From Aminobacter sp. AP02 (lineage in GTDB: Bacteria; Pseudomonadota; Alphaproteobacteria; Rhizobiales; Rhizobiaceae), in contig NZ_QGGX01000002.1 in NCBI RefSeq assembly GCF_003148805.1, positions 62,001-126,000 of the forward strand: a DNA stretch of 64,000 nucleotides, read 5' to 3'. The translations under genes were made by a program, and so were the position numbers. Below are positions 16,594 through 25,264 of the stretch, one piece after another; position 1 is the first letter of the stretch; every line of letters starts with the position of its first letter. Below the pieces are notes generated by a model that was not told the DNA's origin, made no database searches, and worked only from the letters and a program-made list of their open reading frames with translations.

Positions 16594-17382
16594 ATGAAAT
16601 CCATCGAGATCGGCGCTAACACGCTGTCCTACGACGAAGCCGGCGAGGGCGATGTGCTGCTGCTTCTGTCAGGCTGGTGCCAGGACCACCGCCTGTTCAA
16701 GACACTGGTCCCCGAGCTTGCCAAGACCCATCGGGTTGTCCGTCTCGACTGGCGCGGCCATGGCGAGCATCGCGAGCATGACGGCGACTTCACTACGAGC
16801 GAGCAGGCCGACGATGTCATCGCCTTCCTCGACAAGATGAAGATCGACAAGGTCGTGCCGGTTTCGACCTCGCATGGCGGCTGGGCCAATATCGAGATCA
16901 CCGACCTCCTTGGCAGCTCGCGCATTCCACGCTCGGTGGTGATCGACTGGATACAGACGACGCCTGACGAGGCCTTCTTCTCGATGATCGAACACATCCA
17001 GGATCGCACCAACTGGGAAAACGGCCGCGGCGACTTCTTCAACTACTGGATCGGCGACACCGAAAACCAGGACATTATCGACCACGTCAACGAAGAGATG
17101 GCGAAATACAGCTTCGAGATGTGGGCGCGTTCGGGCCATGAGATCGCCAAGGCCTACCGCAAATGGGGCAACCCGATGCAGCGCATGGCGGCGCTGCAGC
17201 AAAAGCGCCCGATCACCCACATCTACTCGCAGCCCTTCGAGCCGGAATACGCACAGGCGCAGGTCGACTTCGCGGCGAAAAACGACTGGTACAAGCCCAA
17301 CAAGCTGCCGGGAAAGACTCACTTTCCCACGCTCGAGCAGCCGAAGGTCGTGGCCGAGACCATCCGCGCCTTCGTGAAGTAG
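16594..17382 (+). CDS. Cofactor-free 2,4-dioxygenase of the Hod/Qdo type
   Basis: A 262-residue alpha/beta-hydrolase-fold protein that aligns, from memory, with Hod (1H-3-hydroxy-4-oxoquinaldine 2,4-dioxygenase) at a constant offset of eight residues. Shared stretches are GWCxDHR, WRGHG, SHGGW, DWI, PMQ-MA, RPITHIYSQP-EPEYAQ and K-THFP. Residues equivalent to the Hod dyad are kept (His243, Asp118), as are Ser93, Trp28 and Trp152. Positions equivalent to Hod His38 and His100 are Gln30 and Thr92. Hod enzymes open 3-hydroxy-4-oxoquinolines with O2 and no metal or cofactor, releasing CO and an N-acylanthranilate. It sits 47 bases after the monooxygenase. A true hydrolase role remains possible. 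Confidence 0.83.
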   Translation: MKSIEIGANTLSYDEAGEGDVLLLLSGWCQDHRLFKTLVPELAKTHRVVRLDWRGHGEHREHDGDFTTSEQADDVIAFLDKMKIDKVVPVSTSHGGWANIEITDLLGSSRIPRSVVIDWIQTTPDEAFFSMIEHIQDRTNWENGRGDFFNYWIGDTENQDIIDHVNEEMAKYSFEMWARSGHEIAKAYRKWGNPMQRMAALQQKRPITHIYSQPFEPEYAQAQVDFAAKNDWYKPNKLPGKTHFPTLEQPKVVAETIRAFVK

Positions 17383-17392
17383 GAGTTTTTGC

Positions 17393-18262
17393 ATGAGCGC
17401 GCTTGCCGAAGAAGCCAACTGGCCGCGAGAGATCATCGACCGCGACTACGGCGCGCGTGCTTCGGTCGCCCCTGAGGTGTTCGACGCCGAGATGCGCAAT
17501 TATCGCGGCCGCTCGGAGGAGATGCGTGTCCATGCATCGCATCTCGACGTCGTCTACGATGCCGGGAGCGGACAGACGATCGACATCTATGGTACCGGCG
17601 AAGGTCCGCGGCCCGTGTTTGTCTTCATCCACGGCGGCTACTGGCGCATGCTGTCCAAGCACGATTCCGCCTTCATGGCCGGGATGCTGGCCAGCCACGG
17701 CATCGCCACCGCTGTCGTCGACTACAGTCTTGCCCCCGATGTGACGCTCGAGGAGATCGTGCGCGAGGTCCGGGCGGCAATTGCCTTCCTGGCCAAGAAT
17801 GGGCGCCAATACGGCATCGACCCGGACCGCATATATGTTGGGGGGAGTTCGGCTGGGGGCCACCTGACAGGTACGGTGTTGGCCGGCGGTTGGCACCAGC
17901 AGTTCGGTGTGCCCGAAAACCTCATCAAGGGCGCGATGCCGATCAGCGGCCTGTTTCATCTGGCGCCGATCGCCAATTCGTTCGTGCAGGATTGGCTGTC
18001 GCTCGATGCTTCCGAGGTCGAAGCGCTCAGCCCGGCGGCGAACATTCCAGATGTCGGCTGCCCGGTCGTTGTCGCTTATGCCGATGGCGAGCCGGCCGGA
18101 TTCAAGCGCCAGTCGGCAGAATATGACCGGCTCTGGCGCGAGGCGGGTTTTGCCTCCGAGCTGATCGAGGTCGCCGGCCGCAACCATTTCGACGTGCTGC
18201 TCGACCTTGCCTCTGACGATACGGTTTTGTCCAAGGCGCTGGTCAAGTTGATCAAGGGTTAA
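17393..18262 (+). CDS. Kynurenine-formamidase-like alpha/beta hydrolase
   Basis: A 289-residue hydrolase of the arylformamidase/esterase group. The oxyanion motif HGGYW (residues 80-84), the nucleophile elbow GGSSAGG (Ser153), an Asp in VVAYADGEPAGF and the terminal His in AGRNHFDVL form a complete triad. Arylformamidases cleave N-formyl groups from aromatic amines, and the relative AqdA of the alkylquinolone pathway cleaves N-acylanthranilate. Ten bases separate it from the Hod-like gene, whose expected product is exactly such an amide. The likely role is release of anthranilate or a substituted anthranilate. Its stop overlaps the convergent LysR gene by four bases. Confidence 0.85.
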   Translation: MSALAEEANWPREIIDRDYGARASVAPEVFDAEMRNYRGRSEEMRVHASHLDVVYDAGSGQTIDIYGTGEGPRPVFVFIHGGYWRMLSKHDSAFMAGMLASHGIATAVVDYSLAPDVTLEEIVREVRAAIAFLAKNGRQYGIDPDRIYVGGSSAGGHLTGTVLAGGWHQQFGVPENLIKGAMPISGLFHLAPIANSFVQDWLSLDASEVEALSPAANIPDVGCPVVVAYADGEPAGFKRQSAEYDRLWREAGFASELIEVAGRNHFDVLLDLASDDTVLSKALVKLIKG

Positions 18263-19170
18263 GCGGTCTCGCGCGGCGTCAGCTGCTGGGCGTAGCGCCG
18301 TACGACGGCGGCGAAAGCGGAGACGGCCGGTGAGATCGAACGGCCGGTGGCGTGGATCATCACCACTTCGCGCGAGATGTCGGGCTGGGTCAGCGGCTTG
18401 CCGACAACCTTGCGGTGGCGGGCTGCGGCAAGCGCATAGGTGGGCAGAACCGCAACACCAAGCCCGGCCTCGACAAGGGCGATTGCGGTCGTGATCTGCG
18501 TGACCTCATAGGTTGGCTTGAGCGCGATCTCCGCCGTTTCGAAACCGACTTCCACCAGCAAGCGGATGCCGCTGTCGCGCGTAAGGGTGATCAGCGGCTG
18601 CTCCTCCAGTTCGCGCCATCGCACCGAATCCATGGCGTTGAACGGGCTGTGCTGGTCGCAGAACAGCATCAGGCTGTCGCGCACCAGAGGCAGGCGCTCG
18701 ATGCCTTCTTCCGCCGGCGAAAAGGTGCCCAGGCCGCAATCGGCCTTGCCGCTCCTGACGCTTTCAACGATCAGCTCGGTGCCGACGTCGGCAAGTTGGA
18801 CCGAGATGCCGGGATAGCGCTTGCGGAAGTCGGCGATGGCCTGCGGCAGCACGACGGCAGCGAGCAGAGGCGGGGCGGCAATGCGCAGGCGCCCGCGCCG
18901 GCGTTCCGCCAACTCATGCACGCCTTCGACCGCGTGTTCCAGTTCCTCCAGCGCCTTGGCGGCGGAGTGGCGGAACTCGCGCCCGGCGTCGGTCAGCTCG
19001 ACACGCCGCGTCGTGCGATCGAACAGGCGCACGGCAAGCTCCGCCTCGAGGTCCTTGATCGCTTGCGATAGTGCTGGCTGCGCCGTGTTCAGCCGCTCGG
19101 AGGCGCGCGAAAAGTTGCCGAGATCGGCGACGGCGAGAAAGCTCTCGATCTGCTTGATGGTGATTTTCAC
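18259..19170 (-). CDS. LysR-family transcriptional regulator (second)
   Basis: A 303-residue LysR-type regulator with an N-terminal HTH (KQIESFLAVADLGNFSRASE, LNTAQPALSQAIKDLEAELA, VRLFDRTTRRVELTDAG) and a substrate-binding effector domain (GRLRIAAPPLLAAVVLPQ, GKADCGLGTFSPAEEG). It is convergent with the upstream hydrolase, with their stop codons overlapping (TTAA), and divergent from the 10-gene operon starting at 19459. It is not a close copy of the first regulator. The effector is unknown; an aromatic acid fits the context. Confidence 0.92.
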   Translation of the reverse strand: MKITIKQIESFLAVADLGNFSRASERLNTAQPALSQAIKDLEAELAVRLFDRTTRRVELTDAGREFRHSAAKALEELEHAVEGVHELAERRRGRLRIAAPPLLAAVVLPQAIADFRKRYPGISVQLADVGTELIVESVRSGKADCGLGTFSPAEEGIERLPLVRDSLMLFCDQHSPFNAMDSVRWRELEEQPLITLTRDSGIRLLVEVGFETAEIALKPTYEVTQITTAIALVEAGLGVAVLPTYALAAARHRKVVGKPLTQPDISREVVMIHATGRSISPAVSAFAAVVRRYAQQLTPRETA

Positions 19171-19188
19171 GAGGCCTCCTGATTTATC

Positions 19189-19229
19189 GGAATATCATCT
19201 CAATTAATAACATGAATGACGATTGTCAT
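19189..19229. promoter_or_regulatory. Candidate operator in the LysR/DHDPS-like divergent promoter
   Basis: This 288-base intergenic region carries GGAATATCA (19189-19197) and the inverted repeat ATGAC-GATT-GTCAT (19216-19229). Both words recur in the divergent region at 15174-15199. They lie 19-60 bases upstream of the LysR start, the usual place for an autoregulatory site. The remaining bases up to 19458 show no further motif except the AGGTGG ribosome site before the next gene. Confidence 0.5.
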
Positions 19230-19458
19230 ATAGATGGCACCCGTGTTTTCTGGGCTCGGAGTGAGGGGCGCCAAATACGGCGCGGATGGAGGATTTCTTG
19301 GCGAGCGCGATCAGCGACGCGACGGACGGGGCAATGGGGCGCAGGTAGGCCGATGCGCTAGCGTTGTTTGGCGCGCACAATCCCAAGCTGGCTCTCAGCG
19401 TAAAAATCTGGCTCGCAACACATGGACGCGCGGGCGACGACATTCAGGTGGATGACCG

Positions 19459-20418
19459 ATGAAATATACCAAGAAGGACGCCAAGGCCTATTCGCGGGCC
19501 ACGATGAAGGGCATCTGGGCCGCCGGCCTGATGCCTTTCAAGGACGACCTGTCGATTGATGAAGCCGGCTTCCGCCACAACATCGATCACTGGATCGAGG
19601 ATCTCAAGATCGATGGCTTCTTCATCGCCGGCAAGCAGGGCGAGTTCTTCTCGATGTCGCTCGACGAGCGCAAGCGCAGCTTCGACCTAGCCGTCGAGGC
19701 CTGCGCTGGCCGCGCCCAAACCATCATGTCCTGCTCCGACCAGAACATGGACGTCGTCATCGACCTCGCCAAGCATGCGCAGAAATGCGGCGCCGACTAT
19801 ATCGTCGTGCATGCGCCGATCCTGCATTTCTTCAAGCAGCAGGACGAAACGCTGCTCAACTATTACCGCACCATTGCCGACAAGGTCGACATCGGCATCG
19901 CGCTGTGGAGTCATCCCGACAGCGGCTATCTGATGAGCCCCGAGCTTTGCAACAAGCTCGCGGACATCGAAAATGTCGTCGCCATAAAGTACTCGGTGCC
20001 GCGCCCGATGTACAAGGAACTGACGGCGCTCGCCGGCGACCGCATCCTGGTCAGCACGGCCTCTGAAGAGGAGTGGCTGGACAACATCCTCGAGCTTAAC
20101 TGGCAGCTTTATCTCTGCTCGTCGCCGCCCTACCTGATCCAGACCAAATACGACACGCGCATGCGCCAGTACACCGATCTCGCCTTCGCGGGCGAGGCCG
20201 ACAAGGCGCGCGCCGTGCGCGATAGCCTCGACCCGGTGCGCGCGGCGCTCAAGGATACAAGGCCGGCCGAAAAGCCGCATTCGCATCAGAAATACTGGCA
20301 GGAACTGCTTGGCCAGACAGGCGGCAGGGTTCGCCCGCCGCTGCTCGAACTCACCGAAGAAGAGAAGCGCGCCACACGTGCCGCCTTCGAAAGCTGTGGC
20401 CTGAAGACCACGGCCTGA
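19459..20418 (+). CDS. Dihydrodipicolinate synthase/NAL-family lyase
   Basis: A 319-residue class I aldolase-superfamily protein. The N-terminal GIWAAGLMPFKDDLSIDEAG, the FIAGKQGEFFSMSLDERKR loop and the Schiff-base lysine in VVAIKYSVPRP (Lys177) mark the DHDPS/NAL family. The usual GTTGE is replaced by GKQGE, and the catalytic tyrosine of the PYY motif is missing (HAPILHFF), so it is not a true DapA. Hydratase-aldolases and decarboxylating members occur in aromatic degradation. It is the first gene of the row to 28989 and has an AGGTGG ribosome site eight bases before ATG. A role in cleaving a ring-opened keto acid is inferred. Confidence 0.85.
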   Translation: MKYTKKDAKAYSRATMKGIWAAGLMPFKDDLSIDEAGFRHNIDHWIEDLKIDGFFIAGKQGEFFSMSLDERKRSFDLAVEACAGRAQTIMSCSDQNMDVVIDLAKHAQKCGADYIVVHAPILHFFKQQDETLLNYYRTIADKVDIGIALWSHPDSGYLMSPELCNKLADIENVVAIKYSVPRPMYKELTALAGDRILVSTASEEEWLDNILELNWQLYLCSSPPYLIQTKYDTRMRQYTDLAFAGEADKARAVRDSLDPVRAALKDTRPAEKPHSHQKYWQELLGQTGGRVRPPLLELTEEEKRATRAAFESCGLKTTA

Positions 20419-21009
<591 letters not shown>

Positions 21010-21114
21010 CGGCTTCGATCGATGGACATGGCCCGCCCGACGGGGGCGGGCCGGCTCACCCAGGATTTCCAAGGCAATGACATTGAAGCAGGCATCGGTC
21101 CGGAGTCCGCAAGG

Positions 21115-22101
21115 ATGAAGGTCGTCAGGCGATATTTGCAGGAACTCGACATCGAACTGGAGCGGCTCGAGGCCGGTCCGGTCGCGGTGACCTGCATTCC
21201 CGACATGGCCAACGTCGCCTGGCCGGCGAAGGCGATCTTTGGCGGGCTTTCGCGCGGCGACCTGGAAGCAGCAGCAGAAAGGTCGCCGGCTGGAACCGTC
21301 GACCCGGCAGGCGATACGGTGGCGCTGAGCTTCAATTGTTATGTCATCCAGACGCCCGATTACGTCGCGCTGATCGACGGCGGCATCGGTGATAGCAAGG
21401 AGCGCCCGCACCGTCCGGCCTGGCATCGACGCGAAACCAGATTCCTCGACACGCTGAAGGCCATCGGCATCGCGCCCGAAGATGTCGACATCGTCATCAA
21501 CACGCATCTGCATGCCGACCATGTCGGCTGGAATACAAGGCGGGAAGGCGAAACCTGGCGGCCGACCTTTCCCAATGCCCGCTATGTCGTGTCCGAGATC
21601 GAGCTCGCCCACTGGACGGCCGTCCACGAGGCTGAGCCGTTCGGCACCACATTGCACGGCGCCTTCGCAGATAGCGTGTTGCCCATCATCCGCAGTGTCG
21701 GCTTCGAGCCGGTCGCGTCCGATGCCGAGGTCGTGCCTGGCCTGAGGCTGCGTCCAGCACCGGGTCATTCGCCCGGCATGGTGGTGGTGTCGCTGTCGAC
21801 GGAAGAAGGAGACGTGCTCTTCCTCGCCGACGCCGTGCATCACCCGCTGCAACTCGGCGACGACTCCATCGCGTGCAATTTCTGCGGGGACCCTAGGCAG
21901 GCGCGCGCGACACGCGCAGCCCTGCTCGCCGATGCGGCTGCGGCCAATACGGTGCTAGCGCCCTACCACTTTCCCGCTCCCGTCTTCGGCCGGCTCGAGG
22001 CGGATGCGGCATCCTTCCGGTTTTGTCCTCTTGAGATCGAGGCGACTGGTCAGCCGGCTAACAAAAACGCGCCAACAAGGCGCCACCCAGAGGAGAACTG
22101 A
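21115..22101 (+). CDS. Metallo-beta-lactamase-fold hydrolase
   Basis: A 328-residue MBL-fold protein. The dinuclear zinc motif NTHLHADHVGW is intact, with further ligands in APGHSPGMVV and the Asp of VLFLADAVHHP. The family includes lactonases such as 4-pyridoxolactonase and AHL lactonases. A hydrolytic step in the degradation route (lactone or amide) is the plausible role, but the substrate is not deducible. The start at 21115 is chosen for GGAG nine bases upstream; an in-frame ATG at 21022 has no ribosome site. The next gene starts three bases after its stop. Confidence 0.85.
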   Translation: MKVVRRYLQELDIELERLEAGPVAVTCIPDMANVAWPAKAIFGGLSRGDLEAAAERSPAGTVDPAGDTVALSFNCYVIQTPDYVALIDGGIGDSKERPHRPAWHRRETRFLDTLKAIGIAPEDVDIVINTHLHADHVGWNTRREGETWRPTFPNARYVVSEIELAHWTAVHEAEPFGTTLHGAFADSVLPIIRSVGFEPVASDAEVVPGLRLRPAPGHSPGMVVVSLSTEEGDVLFLADAVHHPLQLGDDSIACNFCGDPRQARATRAALLADAAAANTVLAPYHFPAPVFGRLEADAASFRFCPLEIEATGQPANKNAPTRRHPEEN

Positions 22102-22104
22102 GCC

Positions 22105-23268
22105 ATGAATTTCAGACGTATGTTGCTTGCCGCTTCCGTCTCAGCCTTGGCGGCGCTGCCGGCCTTCGCCGCCGAACCCGTCAAGATCGGCATGATCACC
22201 ACGCTGTCAGGCCCTGCCGGCTATCTCGGTCAGGACATCCGTGACGGCTTCATGCTTGCTTTGGAAGAGGGAAAGCTCGGTGGCGTGCTGGTCGAACTCG
22301 TCGTCGAGGATGACGGCCTGAAGCCCGGCCAGGGCAAGCAGATCGCCGAGCGCTTCCTCAGCGAAAACGGCATCAAGCTGTTCACCGGCATCGTCTTTTC
22401 CAACGTCGCCGGCGCCACCATTCCCGATATCGTCGACAGCGGTGCCTTCTATGTCAGCCCAAATGCCGCGCCCTCGAATCTGGCCGGCAAGGAGTGCAAC
22501 GAAAACTACTTCGTCGTCTCCTGGCAGAACGATTCCCTGCATGAGAGCGCAGGCCAGAACGCCACCAATCTCGGCTACAAGAAGGCTTTCGTGCTGGCGC
22601 CCAACTACCAGGCCGGCAAGGACGCGATCGCCGGCTTCAAGCGCTATTTCAAGGGCGAGATCGCGGGTGAGATCTACACCCGCCTCGACCAGACCGATTT
22701 TGCGGCTGAACTCGCCCAGGTCCGCGCTGCCAAGCCTGACGTGGTGTTCCAGTTCCATCCCGGCGGCCTCGGCATCACCTTCCTGCGCCAGTACGAGCAG
22801 TCGGGCCTGATGAAGGAAATCCCCATGGTCGTGGCCGAGCCGTCGATGGACGGTGTGACACTTGCTGCCGTCGGCGATGCCGCCATCGGCCTCAACGTGT
22901 CGAGCCACTGGAACTCGGACTTCGACAACGCGGCCAACAAGAAGTTCATGGACGCCTGGAACAAGACCTACAATCGCCCGGTGACCTACTATGCCAGCCA
23001 GGGGTATGACGCGGCCCTCGCCTACGCTTCGGCACTGAAGGCGACCCGCGGCAATATCGACGACGCCGACGCGTTCCGTGACGCGCTGCGCAAGGCCGAT
23101 TTCGAGTCTGTTCGCGGCAAGTTCGCCTTCGGCCCGAACCAGCACCCGGTGCAAAACTGGTACGCGTTGAAGGTCGAAAAGGGCGCCGACGGCAAGCCAG
23201 TGCTGAAGACCGTCGGCGAGGTTTTCAAGGACCATGGCGACGCCTACGCCGCCGACTGCAAGATGTAA
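22105..23268 (+). CDS. livJ: Branched-chain-type ABC substrate-binding protein
   Basis: A 387-residue receptor with a signal peptide ending PAFAAEP and the same opening (KIGMITTLSGPAGYLGQDIR) and ending (YAADCKM) as the orphan receptor at 12736-13911. It belongs to the type-1 periplasmic binding fold used by Liv systems, whose members also bind aromatic acids and amides. It is followed by permease and ATPase genes in the classic LivJHMGF order. GAGGAG precedes the start. The ligand is unknown; context favours an aromatic or heteroaromatic acid over leucine. Confidence 0.92.
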   Translation: MNFRRMLLAASVSALAALPAFAAEPVKIGMITTLSGPAGYLGQDIRDGFMLALEEGKLGGVLVELVVEDDGLKPGQGKQIAERFLSENGIKLFTGIVFSNVAGATIPDIVDSGAFYVSPNAAPSNLAGKECNENYFVVSWQNDSLHESAGQNATNLGYKKAFVLAPNYQAGKDAIAGFKRYFKGEIAGEIYTRLDQTDFAAELAQVRAAKPDVVFQFHPGGLGITFLRQYEQSGLMKEIPMVVAEPSMDGVTLAAVGDAAIGLNVSSHWNSDFDNAANKKFMDAWNKTYNRPVTYYASQGYDAALAYASALKATRGNIDDADAFRDALRKADFESVRGKFAFGPNQHPVQNWYALKVEKGADGKPVLKTVGEVFKDHGDAYAADCKM

Positions 23269-23346
23269 TCTCGGCCCGCTCTTTGCGGCGGGCGGCAAGA
23301 CTGCCGCTCGCCCTCTTTCCCACCTTTCCAATCGAAGCGACAGGCG

Positions 23347-24261
23347 ATGACGCTCTTCCTCGAACAGATGCTCAATGGCGTGCAATTCGGCGTCATGCTT
23401 TTCCTGCTGGCGGCCGGGCTGACGCTGATTTTCGGCATCATGGGCGTCATCAACCTGGCGCACGGCTCGATCTACATGATCGGCGCCTATGCCGGCACTT
23501 GGGTTGCGACCGAAACCGGTTCGTTCTGGCTCGGCATACCCGCAGCCCTTGCGGCAGCCGCCTTCACCGGCGCAGCGATCGAGTTTCTCGTCGTGCGGCG
23601 GCTTTATGGGCGAGACCATCTCGACCAGGTGCTGGCGACCTTCGGCCTGATCCTGATCTTCAACCAGACCATCACCATCCTGTTCGGGCGCCAGCCGCTG
23701 TTCGTGTCGATGCCGGCCTTGCTCGACGGCTCGGTCGAGCTTTTGCCGGGGCTCGTCTATCCGATCTACCGGCTTGCGATCATCGCTGTCGGCCTGCTGG
23801 TGGCGCTCGGGCTCTACCTGCTGATCAACAAGACGCGCATCGGCATGCTGGTTCGCGCCGGCTCGACCAACCGCGAGATGGTGCGCGCGCTCGGCGTCGA
23901 CATCCGGTTGCTCTACACGCTGGTCTTCGGTCTCGGTGCGCTGCTTGCCGGCCTTGCCGGTTTCATGGCCGGGCCGATCCTTGCGGTGCAGGTCGGCATG
24001 GGCGAGCAGATCCTGATCACCACCTTCGTCGTGGTGGTGATCGGCGGCGTCGGCTCGATCCGCGGTGCGTTCTTCGCCAGCCTCATCCTCGGCATCGTCG
24101 ACACCGGCCTGCGCGCTTACCTGCCTGGCCTTCTGCGTCAGGTCATGGTCGGTCCCGAGGCCGACGCGCTTGGCGCCGGCATCTCGTCGATGGGCATCTA
24201 TCTCTTGATGGCGATCGTCCTTCTCATCAGGCCGAAAGGCCTGTTCATCCGAAATTCCTGA
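23347..24261 (+). CDS. livH: Branched-chain-type ABC permease LivH
   Basis: A 304-residue inner-membrane permease with about eight hydrophobic segments. The opening (FLEQMLNGVQFGVMLFLLAA) and GLTLIFGIMGVINLAHGSIY are diagnostic for LivH. A conserved EAA-type loop appears in NREMVRALGVDIRLLYTLVF and FVVVVIGGVGSIRGAFFASL. It pairs with LivM in the importer; 78 bases separate it from the receptor gene. Confidence 0.95.
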   Translation: MTLFLEQMLNGVQFGVMLFLLAAGLTLIFGIMGVINLAHGSIYMIGAYAGTWVATETGSFWLGIPAALAAAAFTGAAIEFLVVRRLYGRDHLDQVLATFGLILIFNQTITILFGRQPLFVSMPALLDGSVELLPGLVYPIYRLAIIAVGLLVALGLYLLINKTRIGMLVRAGSTNREMVRALGVDIRLLYTLVFGLGALLAGLAGFMAGPILAVQVGMGEQILITTFVVVVIGGVGSIRGAFFASLILGIVDTGLRAYLPGLLRQVMVGPEADALGAGISSMGIYLLMAIVLLIRPKGLFIRNS

Positions 24262-24280
24262 ACTAGGCGCTGACTGGCCC

Positions 24281-25264
24281 ATGGAAAAATCACTCAAGCG
24301 ACCCGCTCTGCTTGCCGGCGTGCTGATTGCGCTCATCGCATTGCCTGTGGTCGCCGACGCTACCGGCTATGCCGCGCTGACGTCGCTGGCGACGCGCGTG
24401 CTGATCTACGGCATCGCTGCGGCGAGCCTCAACTTCGTGCTCGGCTATGGCGGAATGGTGAGCTTCGGACATGCCGCCTTCTTCGGCATTGGCGGCTATG
24501 TCGTCGGGATCCTCTACCAGCACTATTCGCTGGGCGAGCCGCTGTTCGGCTTCATATCAGGCACCAACCAGCTCCTGATCACCATTCCGGTGGCGCTTGT
24601 GGTCTCCGGCCTGATGGCCGCGCTCATCGGTGCGCTGTCGCTGCGCACCGGCGGCGTGCAGTTCATCATGATCACGCTGGCCTTCGCCCAGATGCTGTTT
24701 TTCCTGTTCGTCTCGCTGAAAACCTATGGCGGCGATGATGGGCTGATCATCCGCCGGGCCAACGAGCTGCCGGGTCTCAACATGCGCGACAAGCAGACCG
24801 TCTACTACGTCTGCCTCGCGATCACGGTGCTGTTTTTCGTGATCCTGTGGCGCATCGTCAATTCGCGCTTCGGCAATGTCATCGTCGGGCTGCGCCAGAG
24901 CGAAAAGCGCATGGCGGCGATCGGCCTGCCCGCCTATCGCTACAAGCTGATGGCCTTCGTCATCTCGGGCATGGGCTGCGGCCTTGCCGGCGCGCTGATG
25001 GCCAACTTCCTGCGCTATGCCAGCCCCGACATGATCCACTGGACCAAGTCCGGCGAGCTGATGGTGATGGTCATCCTCGGTGGCGTCGGCACGCTGTTTG
25101 GCCCGCTGCTGGGTGCTGCCGTCTTCATCGTGCTTGAATCCATCCTCGCCTCGTGGACCGAGAACTGGCAGCTCGGCCTTGGCCTGATCCTGCTGTTCGT
25201 CGTGCTCTACACCCAAGGCGGCGTACAGGCGCTTGGCGCCCGCATGTTCGGGAGACGCGCATGA
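24281..25264 (+). CDS. livM: Branched-chain-type ABC permease LivM
   Basis: A 327-residue permease partner of LivH. Typical stretches are AAASLNFVLGYGGMVSFGHA near the start and VGLRQSEKRMAAIGLPAYRY, the cytoplasmic coupling loop. The helical segments are evenly spaced and the end is complete. Its stop overlaps the ATG of livG (ATGA), so the two are translationally coupled. Confidence 0.95.
   Translation: MEKSLKRPALLAGVLIALIALPVVADATGYAALTSLATRVLIYGIAAASLNFVLGYGGMVSFGHAAFFGIGGYVVGILYQHYSLGEPLFGFISGTNQLLITIPVALVVSGLMAALIGALSLRTGGVQFIMITLAFAQMLFFLFVSLKTYGGDDGLIIRRANELPGLNMRDKQTVYYVCLAITVLFFVILWRIVNSRFGNVIVGLRQSEKRMAAIGLPAYRYKLMAFVISGMGCGLAGALMANFLRYASPDMIHWTKSGELMVMVILGGVGTLFGPLLGAAVFIVLESILASWTENWQLGLGLILLFVVLYTQGGVQALGARMFGRRA

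Noticed and set aside
17393-18262. Kynurenine formamidase of the tryptophan pathway (KynB/KFA).
   Set aside because: No tryptophan dioxygenase or kynureninase is present, and the operon partners point to N-acylanthranilate instead. The fold match is kept but the pathway label is not.
19459-20418. Lysine-biosynthesis dihydrodipicolinate synthase (DapA).
   Set aside because: The GTTGE loop and the catalytic tyrosine are changed, and the gene sits in a catabolic operon.
22207-24336. Long minus-strand frame (709 codons) rich in Asp, His, Arg and Gln.
   Set aside because: It mirrors livJ and livH; the composition is typical of an antisense frame in GC-rich DNA.
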